DNA of 42,489 nt from Acidobacteriota bacterium (GCA_020845575.1 JADLFL010000061.1:1-42489); one strand, 5' to 3'; counted from the stretch's first letter, positions 1-8,479 are shown. Translations and numbers: made by a program. Notes: generated from the letters alone by a model not told the origin.

Positions 1-1706
1 CGATCGGGTCTGCCGGCGAGTCCGTGGCGGCCGGCGTGGTCTTCACGATCCCCGCGCTGATCTTCCTCACGCCGTACGGGCCCGCGTACTTCAACTACTT
101 CCAGATCACGATGCTCGCGTTCGCCGGCGGCATCCTCGGTGTGTTGCTGATGGTGCCGCTGCGGCGCGCGCTCATCGTGAAAGAGCACGGCGTCCTGCCC
201 TATCCGGAAGGCACCGCGTGCGCCGACGTGCTGGTGGCCGGCGAGCGAGGCGGCCAGTTGGCGTCCCTCGTGTTCAAGGGCCTTGGCGTCGGCGCGGCGT
301 TCAAGGCGCTGCCGTGGATCCTGCAACTCGTACGCACCGAGGTCGGCTACACGACGCCCAAGACCAGCGCGTTCCCCAACGCCACGCTGAACGTGGACAT
401 CTCGCCCGAGTACATGGGCGTGGGGTACGTGATCGGACCGCGCATCGCGGGCGAGATGGTGGCAGGCGGCGTGCTCTCGTGGATGGTGCTGCTGCCACTA
501 CTCACGATCGTCGGCGCCTACATGCCAACACCGTTCCCACCCGCACCAGCCGACGGCCTGCGCATCGTGGACATGGCGCCCGGTCAGGTCTGGAGCCAGT
601 ACATCCGCTACATCGGTGCGGGTGCGGTCCTCGCCGCGGGCCTCATCACGCTGGCCCGGACGATCCCGACGATCGTCTCGTCGTTCCGCGACAGCGTGAA
701 GGACCTCCGTGCAGACAACGCGACGCAGGCGCAGCGCCGCACCGAACGCGATCTGCCGGCTGGCGTGGTCCTCGGAGGCACGCTGCTGCTCGCGCTCGCA
801 CTCGCCGTCGTGCCGGGCATGCCCACGCAGGGCAACCCGCTCGCCGCCGGCCTCGTGGTGATCTTCGGATTCTTCTTCGTCACCGTCGCGTCACGCATCG
901 TCGGCTTGATCGGGAGCTCGTCGAGTCCCGTGTCAGGTATGACGATCGCCACGCTGATCCTCACGTGCACGATCTTCGTGAGTCTCGGATGGACCGGCGA
1001 TCTCTATGCGCCGATCGCGCTGACGGTCGGCGCCGTCGTGTGCATCGCCGCCGCCAACGCCGGAGCCACATCGCAGGATCTGAAGACCGGGTTCCTCGTC
1101 GGCGCCACGCCGAGATACCAGCAGATCGGCCTCGTGATCGGCGTCGTCGTGTCGGCGCTCATCATCGGCGTCACGACGCTCTACCTGCACAAGGTGATGG
1201 TGATCGGATCGAACGCGCTGCCCGCCCCGCAGGCCACGCTGATGTCGACCATCATCCGCGGGCTCCTGAGCCAGAACCTGCCGTGGGGGCTCGTCCTGAC
1301 CGGCGTGTTCATCGCCGTGACGATGGAGTTGTGCGGCGTGCGGTCGCTGTCGTTCGCCGTCGGCGCGTATCTGCCGATCGCCACCACCGCGCCGATCTTC
1401 GCCGGCGGACTCGTGCGATGGCTGGTGGAACGGTCGACCGGCAGACACGACGACTCGGACGTCAGCTCCGGCACGCTCTTCAGTTCCGGCCTCATTGCCG
1501 GCGGGTCGATCGCCGGCATCGCATACGCCGTCCTGTACGGATCGCGAGACTACATGCCTTCGTTCCTGCGCGTGGAAGACGCCCAGGAGAGCCTGGGGCG
1601 GATTCCGGCGCTGCACGAGGGACTCCCCGGACACCTCATCGGCGCGGCGGTGTTCGTGCTGCTGGGCGTGATTCTGGCGCGTGTCGGCCGGCAGCGTGTC
1701 AACTGA
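1..1706 (+). CDS. OPT-family oligopeptide transporter, 5'-truncated by window edge
   Basis: This is an inner-membrane transporter of the OPT (oligopeptide transporter) family, expected to import small peptides or metal chelates by proton coupling. The frame is open from base 3 and reads IGSAGES before the first internal GTG at 24, so that GTG is not the true start and the N-terminus lies outside the window. About 567 residues are visible, dominated by hydrophobic segments (roughly a dozen membrane helices). Segments such as [11 protein letters not shown], the [14 protein letters not shown] stretch and [12 protein letters not shown] are typical of bacterial OPT proteins. The stop is TGA at 1704-1706. 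The exact substrate cannot be read from sequence. The next gene starts 28 bp downstream on the same strand. Confidence 0.88.
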   Translation, partial: IGSAGESVAAGVVFTIPALIFLTPYGPAYFNYFQITMLAFAGGILGVLLMVPLRRALIVKEHGVLPYPEGTACADVLVAGERGGQLASLVFKGLGVGAAFKALPWILQLVRTEVGYTTPKTSAFPNATLNVDISPEYMGVGYVIGPRIAGEMVAGGVLSWMVLLPLLTIVGAYMPTPFPPAPADGLRIVDMAPGQVWSQYIRYIGAGAVLAAGLITLARTIPTIVSSFRDSVKDLRADNATQAQRRTERDLPAGVVLGGTLLLALALAVVPGMPTQGNPLAAGLVVIFGFFFVTVASRIVGLIGSSSSPVSGMTIATLILTCTIFVSLGWTGDLYAPIALTVGAVVCIAAANAGATSQDLKTGFLVGATPRYQQIGLVIGVVVSALIIGVTTLYLHKVMVIGSNALPAPQATLMSTIIRGLLSQNLPWGLVLTGVFIAVTMELCGVRSLSFAVGAYLPIATTAPIFAGGLVRWLVERSTGRHDDSDVSSGTLFSSGLIAGGSIAGIAYAVLYGSRDYMPSFLRVEDAQESLGRIPALHEGLPGHLIGAAVFVLLGVILARVGRQRVN

Positions 1707-1734
1707 GACGCCGGCTCAGGCGTCGATACATCGT

Positions 1735-2871
1735 ATGGTCGTTCCTGCACTGTTCGTCCTCGCCCTGTGCCTCGCGGCCTGGCCCGGAGTCGTCTCGGCG
1801 CAGATCCGGGCCGAGACGACAGGTACACGCCGGGTGACGACGCTCGACACGCTCGCCGCGTACCCGGGCTTCTATCACCTGCAACCCGTGCGGGTGCGCG
1901 CACGACTCGTGACAGACCAGGTCGGCACGGCCCTGCTGCACGGCGACACGCGCCTGCTCGTCGTCGGCACCGAGGCTGTCGCGCACGGCGCGGGCGACGT
2001 GGAGGCGACGGGCGTGTTCCTCGACGTCGGCCGGCTCACGCGCGACGACCCGCGCGTCGCGACGTACGACCTGGCGGCGCTCTCGGAGAAGGTCCTCCGG
2101 CGCGAGTGGCCGGCGCAGGGCGAACTGCTCGTCCTGCTGGCCGAGACGGTGACCGACGCCGAACCGCTCGCCGCCCCGTCCGTGCGCGGCCTCGCACTCG
2201 ACCCGGCACGCTTCACGGGACAGACCATCACCGTGGCCGGCCGATTCCGCGGACGCAACCTGTTCGGTGATCAACCGGCGGGCCCCGGCCGCAGCAAGTT
2301 CGACTTCGTGATCCAGTTGGCCGACGCCAGCGTCTGGGTGGTGGGCAGGCGTCCGCGCGGCAAGGGGTTCGACCTGAACATCGACGCGCGCGTGGACACC
2401 GGACGATGGCTCGAAGTGCGCGGCGACGTACACACGGCCAAGGGGCTGGTATGGATCGAGGCCATCGACATCCGCATCGCGCAGCCGGTCACCGATCAGC
2501 CGCCGGCCGAGACCACCGCCGCCCAGGTCGCACCGCAACCGCCGCCACAGGTGATCTTCTCGACGCCCACCAACGGCGATGCCGACGTGGCCGGCGACGT
2601 TCGCGTGCGGCTGCAGTTCTCGCGCGACATGGCGAGCCAGACGTTCAAGGGCACTGTCACGGCAGCGTACGCCCCTGTCGACGGCGCTGACGCGATCGCG
2701 ATACCCGCGTTCTCGACCAGTTACGACCAGGGGCGCCGCGTGCTGGAACTGAAGTTCTCGACGCCGTTCGAGCGAGCGCGGACGGTGGTGATCCGGCTGC
2801 TTCCCGGTATCACCGCGTTCGACGCACAGCCGCTCGCGCCCTACGAACTCCGCTTCACGACGGGCAGCTGA
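1735..2871 (+). CDS. Secreted protein with C-terminal bacterial Ig-like domain
   Basis: This is a predicted exported protein of 378 residues with no known enzymatic role. The ATG at 1735 opens directly into a signal peptide (hydrophobic core ALFVLALCLAAW, cleavage near VVSAQ). The GTG at 1681, still inside the OPT gene, would place 18 unsuitable residues before it, so 1735 is preferred. Two segments (about residues 35-95 and 155-260, the latter with ITVAGRFRG and LEVRGDV) look like OB-fold-type beta domains. After a proline-rich linker the last ~100 residues (from VIFSTPTNGD) match an SbsA/Big_5-type Ig-like domain. It probably sits in the periplasm or at the cell surface. The fold calls are inference from pattern. 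Confidence 0.72.
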   Translation: MVVPALFVLALCLAAWPGVVSAQIRAETTGTRRVTTLDTLAAYPGFYHLQPVRVRARLVTDQVGTALLHGDTRLLVVGTEAVAHGAGDVEATGVFLDVGRLTRDDPRVATYDLAALSEKVLRREWPAQGELLVLLAETVTDAEPLAAPSVRGLALDPARFTGQTITVAGRFRGRNLFGDQPAGPGRSKFDFVIQLADASVWVVGRRPRGKGFDLNIDARVDTGRWLEVRGDVHTAKGLVWIEAIDIRIAQPVTDQPPAETTAAQVAPQPPPQVIFSTPTNGDADVAGDVRVRLQFSRDMASQTFKGTVTAAYAPVDGADAIAIPAFSTSYDQGRRVLELKFSTPFERARTVVIRLLPGITAFDAQPLAPYELRFTTGS

Positions 2872-2886
2872 CCGGCGCGCCTCGCG

Positions 2887-3720
2887 TCAGGTCCTCGCCG
2901 CGGCGCGCTCGGCTGCGGCCGCCTCGGCGAGGAGTCGCGCCACCTCATCGCGCACGCGATCGGCCAGGGCGTCGCGCTCGGACAACTGGACGCCGTCGGT
3001 TTCGATGGGCGCGCCGAAGTGGACGCGGATCGTCGTCGGCCAGATGAGCGGGCTCCCGGGACGCATGGCGCGCGCGGCACCGTGGATGGCTGTCGGCACG
3101 ATGGGCGCCTGCGCCTTGATCGCGAGGACGAACGCCCCCTTCTTGAACGGCAGCAACGCGCCTGTACGGCTGCGCGTCCCTTCCGGGAACATGAGGAGCG
3201 AATTCCCCGACCGTACGCTCGCGACCGCGCGATCGATCGCTTGCGTCGCGCGCTCGCGGTTCTCGCGCTCGATCGGCACGAAGCCCACGGCGTCGAAACC
3301 ACGGCCGAGGATCGGGATCTTCCGCAACACGGCCTTGTAGACCACCTTGAGGCGCGGCGCGAGGTCGCTCAGGGCGGCGACAATCACGGGCGGCTCGACG
3401 TTGCTCGCATGGTTGACCGTGTACAGCGCCGCGCGATGGCGCTGGATGTGCTCGTCGCCCACCACGATGGTCCTCAGGCCGAGGATGACCATCGCGAGCT
3501 TGATGCAGTGGTTGCCCAGAGCGAGCAGGTGCGCGTACCGGCCCGTCGCGATGGCGAAGACGAGCCCTGGGCCGCCGAGCAGAATCACGTAAGCGATGAC
3601 GAACGCGTAGCCGGCGAAGCTGCGGATGGCGGAGACGAGCGTGGACACGGGACCAGGGAAGGGAGTCGCGGAGACGAGAGACGAATCGAGCCCGGTGACC
3701 TCTCGGCCGCCGGGCTCCAT
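2887..3720 (-). CDS. 1-acyl-sn-glycerol-3-phosphate acyltransferase (PlsC-type)
   Basis: Proteins of this family transfer an acyl chain to lysophosphatidic acid or a related acceptor at the inner membrane during phospholipid synthesis. The 277-residue protein starts at ATG 3720, since longer in-frame versions would run into carD. It has a hydrophobic N-terminal segment (AYVILLGGPGLVFAI), the acyltransferase block I written NHASNVEPP (residues 103-111) and block III FPEGTRSR (178-185). In block I the usual HX4D aspartate is glutamate (H104...E109), a conservative change at a catalytic position. It lies 28 bp downstream of carD on the same strand and is probably cotranscribed with it. Acceptor specificity is unknown; lysophospholipid or glycolipid acylation are alternatives. 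Confidence 0.85.
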   Translation of the reverse strand: MEPGGREVTGLDSSLVSATPFPGPVSTLVSAIRSFAGYAFVIAYVILLGGPGLVFAIATGRYAHLLALGNHCIKLAMVILGLRTIVVGDEHIQRHRAALYTVNHASNVEPPVIVAALSDLAPRLKVVYKAVLRKIPILGRGFDAVGFVPIERENRERATQAIDRAVASVRSGNSLLMFPEGTRSRTGALLPFKKGAFVLAIKAQAPIVPTAIHGAARAMRPGSPLIWPTTIRVHFGAPIETDGVQLSERDALADRVRDEVARLLAEAAAAERAAART

Positions 3721-3748
3721 CGTGGTTTCGTCGGACGCTGGATCGAGT

Positions 3749-4366
3749 TCAGTTCGCGTTGAGCGCGCGTCGTGCTGACGCGCGCGAGGCAGTCGCCACC
3801 TTTGGCGCGGCCACGTGCGCGGCGACGGCCGCAACGGGAGCGACGGAGCGGCGTACGGGCACGCTCTCGTCCTTGGTCTTGAAGCACTGGCACAGCGCTT
3901 CGTCCACCATGACCTCCACGCCGGTCATCGTCTGATGCGTCACTTCTGAGATTTCGGAGATGACAAGGAAGCGGGCCCTGTCGAGCATGCGCTTTTCGCG
4001 AAAGGAGAGATTCTTCGTCTTGCTGAGGTAACAGAGGCTCTTGAGCACCTCGACCACGTCGTAGATCGAACCCGTTCGCATGCGATCCGAGTTGTCCTTG
4101 AAGCGGCCCTTCCAGTTCTGATGACTGTCGATGTTGCCATCGGAGAGCAAGCCGTACAGCCGCTTGATTTCCTCGTCGCAGACCGCGCGGCGCAGGCCCA
4201 CGCTGTCGACATTGTTGACGGGCACGAGCACCGTCGTCTCGTTTGCCACCATGCGGAGTTGATAGAACTCGCACACGGTTCCCAGAATCGTCTTGGTCTC
4301 GATGCGCTCTACGACGCCAAGGCCATGATTCGGGTAGATGACCTTGTCACCGACCTGAACTGTCAC
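3749..4366 (-). CDS. carD: CarD-family transcriptional regulator
   Basis: CarD proteins bind the RNA polymerase beta subunit through an N-terminal RID (Tudor-like) domain and stabilise the open complex. The 205-residue product starts at GTG 4366, giving the typical N-terminus MTVQVGDKVIYPNHGLGVVE, with a GAGG-containing purine stretch just upstream. The first ~60 residues form the RID domain. The following helical part (IKRLYGLLSDG ... MLDRARFLVISEISEV) matches the DNA-contacting CarD C-terminal domain. The tail after residue ~165 is Ala/Val/Arg-rich, ends in a basic patch and is unlike standard CarD, so it may be disordered. A TATACT box lies about 65 bp upstream of the start. The downstream gene is the PlsC-type acyltransferase. 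Confidence 0.92.
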   Translation of the reverse strand: MTVQVGDKVIYPNHGLGVVERIETKTILGTVCEFYQLRMVANETTVLVPVNNVDSVGLRRAVCDEEIKRLYGLLSDGNIDSHQNWKGRFKDNSDRMRTGSIYDVVEVLKSLCYLSKTKNLSFREKRMLDRARFLVISEISEVTHQTMTGVEVMVDEALCQCFKTKDESVPVRRSVAPVAAVAAHVAAPKVATASRASARRALNAN

Positions 4367-4432
4367 GGGCACCCCTCTCTTCGGATGGTTGCAACGGCAG
4401 CTTCCAGCGATGTGGTCCGAGAAATCCGCACC

Positions 4433-4438
4433 AGTATA
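4433..4438 (-). promoter_or_regulatory. Candidate -10 box upstream of carD
   Basis: On the minus strand the hexamer TATACT (near-consensus sigma-70 -10) occurs about 67 bases before the carD GTG. It would give a leader of roughly 60 nt. No good -35 hexamer is visible at the usual spacing, which is common at CarD-dependent-type promoters, so this is only a candidate. Confidence 0.4.
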
Positions 4439-4465
4439 CCGCAGAACGCGCGGCGCGCGCCCGTT

Positions 4466-4501
4466 GACTCGCCTGATGACTCGCCTGATGACTCGCCTGA
4501 T
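4466..4501. repeat. Three perfect tandem copies of a 12-bp unit
   Basis: GACTCGCCTGAT is repeated exactly three times (4466-4477, 4478-4489, 4490-4501). The repeat lies between carD, transcribed leftwards, and the methyltransferase gene, transcribed rightwards. It sits just upstream of the candidate carD -10 box, where it could affect promoter spacing or be a slippage-prone tract. Confidence 0.9.
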
Positions 4502-4579
4502 ACCGGCCAGGCATGGTCCAATGGCGTCCAAATGACGCCTGAGGCCTCACTGGTCCGCCTCGGGCGTGGACATCGAACG

Positions 4580-5164
4580 ATGAGAACTCGCACGGTGCGC
4601 GTCATGGTGGCCACCACGGCCGCCGCTGTCCTGGGACTCCTGCTGTTCGGGACAGACGGCCGGGTGCGCGCCGCCGAATCGGGTGTGACACGTCAGCCCT
4701 CGCTGGCGCCGTACGTCCCCACACCACAGGACGTGGTCGAGCGCATGCTCAGGCTGGCCCAGGTCGGCCAGAACGACACGGTGGTGGACCTCGGGTCCGG
4801 CGATGGCCGGCTCGTCGTCACGGCCGCGAAGCAGTTCGGCGCGCGGGGCATCGGCGTCGATATCGACCCGGCGCGCATCGCCGAGGGTCAGGCCAACGCC
4901 GCCAGGGCCGGGGTGGAAGACCGGGTCGAGTTCCGGCAGCAGGACGCGCTCCAGGCCGATCTCTCACAGGCCACCGTCGTCACGCTCTACCTGCTGTCTG
5001 CGTCCAACGTGAAGTTGCGCCCGCGCCTCCAGGCAGAATTGAAGCCCGGCTCCCGCATCGTGTCGCACCAGTTCGGCATGGGCGACTGGCAGCCCGACAA
5101 GGTGGAGACGTTCACCGACGCCAATGGCACGAGCCGTACGCTCTACCTCTGGACCATCAAGTAG
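4580..5164 (+). CDS. Exported class I SAM-dependent methyltransferase
   Basis: This is a 194-residue methyltransferase-fold protein with an unusual N-terminal export signal. ATG 4580 opens a basic N-region followed by a hydrophobic core (ATTAAAVLGLLLFG) and a likely signal cleavage site near VRAAES. The Rossmann core follows: motif I is DLGSGDGRL (residues 70-78), the acidic ribose-binding loop is VDID (93-96), and motif IV-like residues lie in QQDALQADL. The spacing resembles DOT1-like and small protein or lipid methyltransferases, but the target is unknown. The longer in-frame upstream extension crosses the 12-bp repeats and carD and is not credible. The gene appears monocistronic, with tRNA-Leu following 51 bp later. 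Confidence 0.82.
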   Translation: MRTRTVRVMVATTAAAVLGLLLFGTDGRVRAAESGVTRQPSLAPYVPTPQDVVERMLRLAQVGQNDTVVDLGSGDGRLVVTAAKQFGARGIGVDIDPARIAEGQANAARAGVEDRVEFRQQDALQADLSQATVVTLYLLSASNVKLRPRLQAELKPGSRIVSHQFGMGDWQPDKVETFTDANGTSRTLYLWTIK

Positions 5165-5199
5165 GCCTCGCGCCACGTTCCTTCTTCCTGACCTCCTGT

Positions 5200-5205
5200 T
5201 ACACT
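5200..5205 (+). promoter_or_regulatory. Candidate -10 box of the tRNA-Leu promoter
   Basis: TACACT lies 10 bases before the mature tRNA 5' end, an appropriate position for a tRNA promoter -10 element. The best -35 candidate is the weak TTCCTT at 5178-5183 with a 16-bp spacer. Confidence 0.4.
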
Positions 5206-5215
5206 GTCCCTTCTT

Positions 5216-5301
5216 GCCCGCTTGGCGAAACGGCAGACGCAGGGGACTCAAAATCCCCCGCCCGCAAGGGCATCTCGGTTCGAGTCCGAGAGCGGGCACC
5301 A
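5216..5301 (+). tRNA. tRNA-Leu, anticodon CAA, with encoded CCA
   Basis: A full cloverleaf can be folded by eye. Acceptor strands GCCCGCT (5216-5222) and AGCGGGC (5291-5297) pair perfectly. The anticodon stem GGGGA/TCCCC encloses the loop CTCAAAA with anticodon CAA at 5249-5251, which reads UUG codons. A long class II variable arm (CGCCCGCAAGGGC region) and a T arm CTCGG-TTCGAGT-CCGAG follow. The discriminator is A5298 and the CCA end is encoded at 5299-5301. Confidence 0.97.
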
Positions 5302-5363
5302 GCACTCTCATCCATCACTGAACCAGGCGGTCCGCCGCCGGGCCTGTCACAGGGTCTGCTCAC

Positions 5364-6638
5364 GTGTTGCCGCTTCTCCCCGGCGCCCCCGTTCGTGGTG
5401 AACGCCTGCGCACACTGGCAGGTCTGGCGCCCTACGCTTGCGCACACGCCGGGAGTTGCTGTCGGGCAGGATGGCCGATCCCCATCGATCCCGCTCCGCT
5501 GGCGCTCCTCGAACGCGCCGCCGCCGAGGGCCACCTCACCACGCTCGCCGAGGGGCGATGGGCGGACGGACAGATTCTTGGTCGAACGACACAACACGTC
5601 ACCGCTGTCGGCCGGTTGCGGGTGGCCGGCACGGTTCATCAGTCCGTGGTCGGCGCGTCACGGTGTGTGTTCCATGCGCCAGACGATGCGACAGGTGGCT
5701 GCAGGCTCGAACGGTCGCTCGGCCCGGCGGCCATGCCGTTCAGTTGTCGTCAGTTCCCGCGACTGCTCCTCCACGACGCGACAGGCTGGAGTCTCTCATT
5801 TTCTGCCTGGTGCCCTACCGCTGCGCGCCTCATCGTCACCGGCGCTTCAGGGTTCTCGACGGTCGGGATGGTTGAGGCAGACCCACGGGTGCACATCGAA
5901 GGACTCGACGCGACCGCCGCGTGGCCGCCCCTGTTGAGACCGGGTGTGCTGGCCGGCCACGACGAATACACGCACTGGGAACGCACAGTACTCGTTGAAT
6001 ACGTTGATACCGTTCACAGCATTGGAGTGTCAGCAAGTTGTGCGCTTGCTGGCGCGCTCGCCTGGACGGATGTCGTGCGCCGATGGTCGGCCGGTGACGG
6101 TACGTTGTTACATACCCTCAGCCGACCGCCCGTTCGGAGAACCGACAGATGGTTGTCTCTGTGGCATACGACAGATTTTTCTTTGTCCGAGCGCCTGCTG
6201 GGCCCGCTTACTTCGCGCATCTCTCCGGACAGCCGCCCCGGCGCCTGGCCTGAAGACCTGACGGAGCCGGTGCTCGATGACACGCCGCTCCACCGTTCAG
6301 AGGCCGAGTGCGCACTGGCGCGGTACGTCGGGACAAGGCTGATGGGGTCGTGGGTGGCGTACCAAGGGACTGGACTCAGGTCAGTGCTGGCATCCCTGGT
6401 ATCAGCCCATGGATTGGCGATTCTTGCGCTGAGCCGCCTCGCGCCCCGTGGTACGCCCGTCTCACGCGGTCATCTCACCAACTCGATACGTGCAGCCGAC
6501 TGGCTGCTCCTGCATCTCCTGGACCGCCAGCCGTGGGCCGATTGGTGCAGCAGCTGGGAAGCCGCGCCGGACGCGGGTGGCCTGGTGGCGATCGTCGCTG
6601 GTGGTCATGCCCTACTCGACGGGCTGACCTGGACCTGA
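5364..6638 (+). CDS. YkgJ-type cysteine-cluster protein
   Basis: This 424-residue protein belongs, by motif, to the YkgJ family of putative zinc- or iron-chelating cysteine-cluster proteins. The cysteines are C26, C32 and C33 (ACAHAGSCCRAG), C101 (CVFHAP), C113 (GGCRLE) and C128 in SCRQFPR, the order and FP end typical of the family. The remaining ~290 residues are not recognised and make the protein much longer than small YkgJ proteins. The GTG at 5364 is the first start after the tRNA; no clear Shine-Dalgarno is seen. The 3' end overlaps the convergent coiled-coil gene by 27 bp. Codon third positions are less GC-biased than in neighbours (more CAC/CAT and TTG mixing), possibly signalling different ancestry. 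Function unknown. Confidence 0.72.
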   Translation: MLPLLPGAPVRGERLRTLAGLAPYACAHAGSCCRAGWPIPIDPAPLALLERAAAEGHLTTLAEGRWADGQILGRTTQHVTAVGRLRVAGTVHQSVVGASRCVFHAPDDATGGCRLERSLGPAAMPFSCRQFPRLLLHDATGWSLSFSAWCPTAARLIVTGASGFSTVGMVEADPRVHIEGLDATAAWPPLLRPGVLAGHDEYTHWERTVLVEYVDTVHSIGVSASCALAGALAWTDVVRRWSAGDGTLLHTLSRPPVRRTDRWLSLWHTTDFSLSERLLGPLTSRISPDSRPGAWPEDLTEPVLDDTPLHRSEAECALARYVGTRLMGSWVAYQGTGLRSVLASLVSAHGLAILALSRLAPRGTPVSRGHLTNSIRAADWLLLHLLDRQPWADWCSSWEAAPDAGGLVAIVAGGHALLDGLTWT

Positions 6639-7607
6639 GGGGCGCGGCGTGGCACGCCCCGGCGTCGGACGGGAGCCGGCCGGGCGCGGGCCGGCGCCGG
6701 CCGCCGGCCCGCTCAACTGCCGAACCTCCGTTTCCGCATCGCTGAGCGCGGCACGCACGGCATCCAGATCCGCCTGCACCGCCGCGCCACTCGCCTGGGC
6801 CTTCTCCACCGCCTGGCGCGCCTCGGCCGCCACCCGCGCGGCGTCAGTTGCTGCACGTTCGGCGGCAACGGCCACGTCTTCGGCTGCTGCCGTTCCCTGA
6901 CGAAGCGCTTCGAGTCGGTCGGCCACGGCCGCTTCGCGCTCGCGCAACGCGGCCGCACGCGACTCGGCCTCGGCCAGCCGCGGATCCGGCGGCGTGCCGG
7001 CGTCAGCCGTCGGAGGTGTCGCTCGTCGCGCGACGACTTCGAATCGCCGAACAGGTGCGTCTGGCTCCGGCGTGGGCGGCAACACGAGCCCGGCGAACGC
7101 CGCGAGTCCCGGTAGCGCCACGTCGTCGATGAAATGCCCGTGCGGCAGCCGGGCGTCGGATCCGTGTGCCGCCAGCGCCTCGAACGACGTCCGGACCTGT
7201 CCGCGCAGTGTGTCGGCCGCGGGCATCTCGTTGCGTGCCAGTGCCACCGCGCGATCCGTCGCCGCGCGGATCGCCTCGTCGCGCCTGTCGATCACCTCCG
7301 GCAACGCCGTCTCGACGTTGCCGAGCAGGCGCGCCTGCTGCGCGGCGCGTGCGGCGCTGCCGGCGTCGAGCACCGCCTCGTAGACGTCGCGCGCACGCCA
7401 GTACACCCGGTTCACGAGATGCGCGACACGCGACGGCTTGCCCGATGAGGCCAACCGCGCGGCCACGTCCTTGTGACCCGTCCGTTTCAGTTGCGAGACG
7501 AGCGAGGCCCGCCTGGCGACGAAGTCGCGCAGCGGGCCCTGGTACAGCGAGGCGAGCAGTGCCGTGCTGTCGACCAGTGACGCGTCCTCGGGCGGTGCGT
7601 CCGCCAT
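6612..7607 (-). CDS. Coiled-coil hypothetical protein coupled to the YgjP-like metallopeptidase
   Basis: This is a 331-residue predicted cytoplasmic protein. The ATG at 7607 overlaps the stop of the upstream metallopeptidase gene in a TGATG arrangement, so the pair is translationally coupled. The N-terminal half (LYQGPLRDFVARRASLVSQL ... SSGKPSRVAHLVNRVYW) resembles a conserved hypothetical family in which a short 'L-Y-x-x-P-L-x-x-F' start is followed by a helical lysine- or arginine-rich segment. The C-terminal part (about residues 220-300) is a long alanine- and arginine-rich coiled coil with heptad-like AAxRxREA patterns, ending in a proline/glycine tail. No catalytic motif is visible. The tail overlaps the convergent YkgJ-type gene. 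Confidence 0.68.
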   Translation of the reverse strand: MADAPPEDASLVDSTALLASLYQGPLRDFVARRASLVSQLKRTGHKDVAARLASSGKPSRVAHLVNRVYWRARDVYEAVLDAGSAARAAQQARLLGNVETALPEVIDRRDEAIRAATDRAVALARNEMPAADTLRGQVRTSFEALAAHGSDARLPHGHFIDDVALPGLAAFAGLVLPPTPEPDAPVRRFEVVARRATPPTADAGTPPDPRLAEAESRAAALREREAAVADRLEALRQGTAAAEDVAVAAERAATDAARVAAEARQAVEKAQASGAAVQADLDAVRAALSDAETEVRQLSGPAAGAGPRPAGSRPTPGRATPRPSGPGQPVE

Positions 7608-8392
7608 CAGCAGAGCGCCAGCCCTTCGGATCGCAGCCACGCGCGCGCGTGCGCGTGGTCGGGACAAACGGCAGCTACCTCCGCCCAGAACCGCGGGGAA
7701 TGATTGGGTTGGCGCAGGTGCATCAACTCGTGCAGCAGCACGTAGTCGCACACGGCCGCCGGCATCTGCAGCAGGCGCCAGTTGAGGGCGATGCGCCCGT
7801 CGCGCGAGCACGATCCCCAGCGCGATCGCTGGTTCCTGACGGTGACGCGTGACACGTCGAGCCGATGCGACGCCGCAAGCGCGAGCAGTCGCGGCGGCAA
7901 CTCCTCGTGCGCACGTGTCCGCATCAACAATTCGATCACCGGACGATAGTCGTCGCGCGGCGACGTCCTGACTTCGAGATCGCCGCACCGCACTGTGACC
8001 TGCACACCGACACCGCGATCGACCTCGATCGGATGGGGCACGCCACGCCACAGGACCGTCGTGCCCGCGGGCCAGCGCCTGTCGCGGCGACGCGCCTCGA
8101 GTTCCTCACGTCGGTCCGCAATCCAGCGCGTGCGCGTGCGCACGAACGCCTCGGCCTCCCGGCGGGATCCGTGCCGCGGAATCGTGACGCGCACCGACGC
8201 GTCGGGCAGCACGCGCAGGATGTACCGGCGCGCGCGGCCGTTGCGGACGAACACGGGCGCGCCCGCCACGGGCACCGCCACAGGCGGCACCGCGATGACC
8301 ATCTCTCCGCAGTCGCGCCACGGCAGCGACAGTTGCGCGGGAGTCTTCGCGCGCGAAAGCGGCACCTTCGAGTGAGGCATGGAGAGACTCAT
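7607..8392 (-). CDS. YgjP-type (DUF45/WLM-SprT) metallopeptidase
   Basis: This is a zinc-metallopeptidase-fold protein of about 261 residues. The family signature is clear: RNQRSRWGSCS, then LNWRLLQMP, the zinc helix LLHELMHLRQPNHSPRFW (H and H of HELMH plus the downstream histidine of NHSPRFW). This is the layout of the YgjP/DUF45 family related to SprT-like proteases. The catalytic glutamate of HExxH is present. ATG 8392 is used here; ATG 8413 and ATG 8380 are alternatives and none has a strong Shine-Dalgarno. The stop overlaps the start of the coiled-coil gene, which suggests a joint function. No signal peptide is seen, so a cytoplasmic role is likely. The substrate is unknown. Confidence 0.87.
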   Translation of the reverse strand: MSLSMPHSKVPLSRAKTPAQLSLPWRDCGEMVIAVPPVAVPVAGAPVFVRNGRARRYILRVLPDASVRVTIPRHGSRREAEAFVRTRTRWIADRREELEARRRDRRWPAGTTVLWRGVPHPIEVDRGVGVQVTVRCGDLEVRTSPRDDYRPVIELLMRTRAHEELPPRLLALAASHRLDVSRVTVRNQRSRWGSCSRDGRIALNWRLLQMPAAVCDYVLLHELMHLRQPNHSPRFWAEVAAVCPDHAHARAWLRSEGLALC

Positions 8393-8430
8393 GAATCGAG
8401 TCGGGCACCGCACGACGGCCGAAGGCCCAT

Positions 8431-8479
8431 GACCAGCGGTCGGTGACCGATGGTCGGCGGTCGCCGACAGACGACCGTC
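8431..8479. repeat. Degenerate 7-bp periodic repeat between divergent genes
   Basis: The stretch can be cut into seven consecutive heptamers: GACCAGC, GGTCGGT, GACCGAT, GGTCGGC, GGTCGCC, GACAGAC and GACCGTC. Five of them share the pattern G-R-Y-C-G in register. It occupies the gap between the YgjP-type gene and gltS. Confidence 0.5.

Noticed and set aside
4447..4465. Alternating CG-rich tract (GCGCGGCGCGCGCCC) as a possible structured regulatory element
   Set aside because: Short and compatible with base composition; no symmetric partner found.
4121..4579. N-terminal extension of the methyltransferase frame through the carD region
   Set aside because: It crosses carD antisense and the 12-bp repeats, and the signal peptide starts at ATG 4580.
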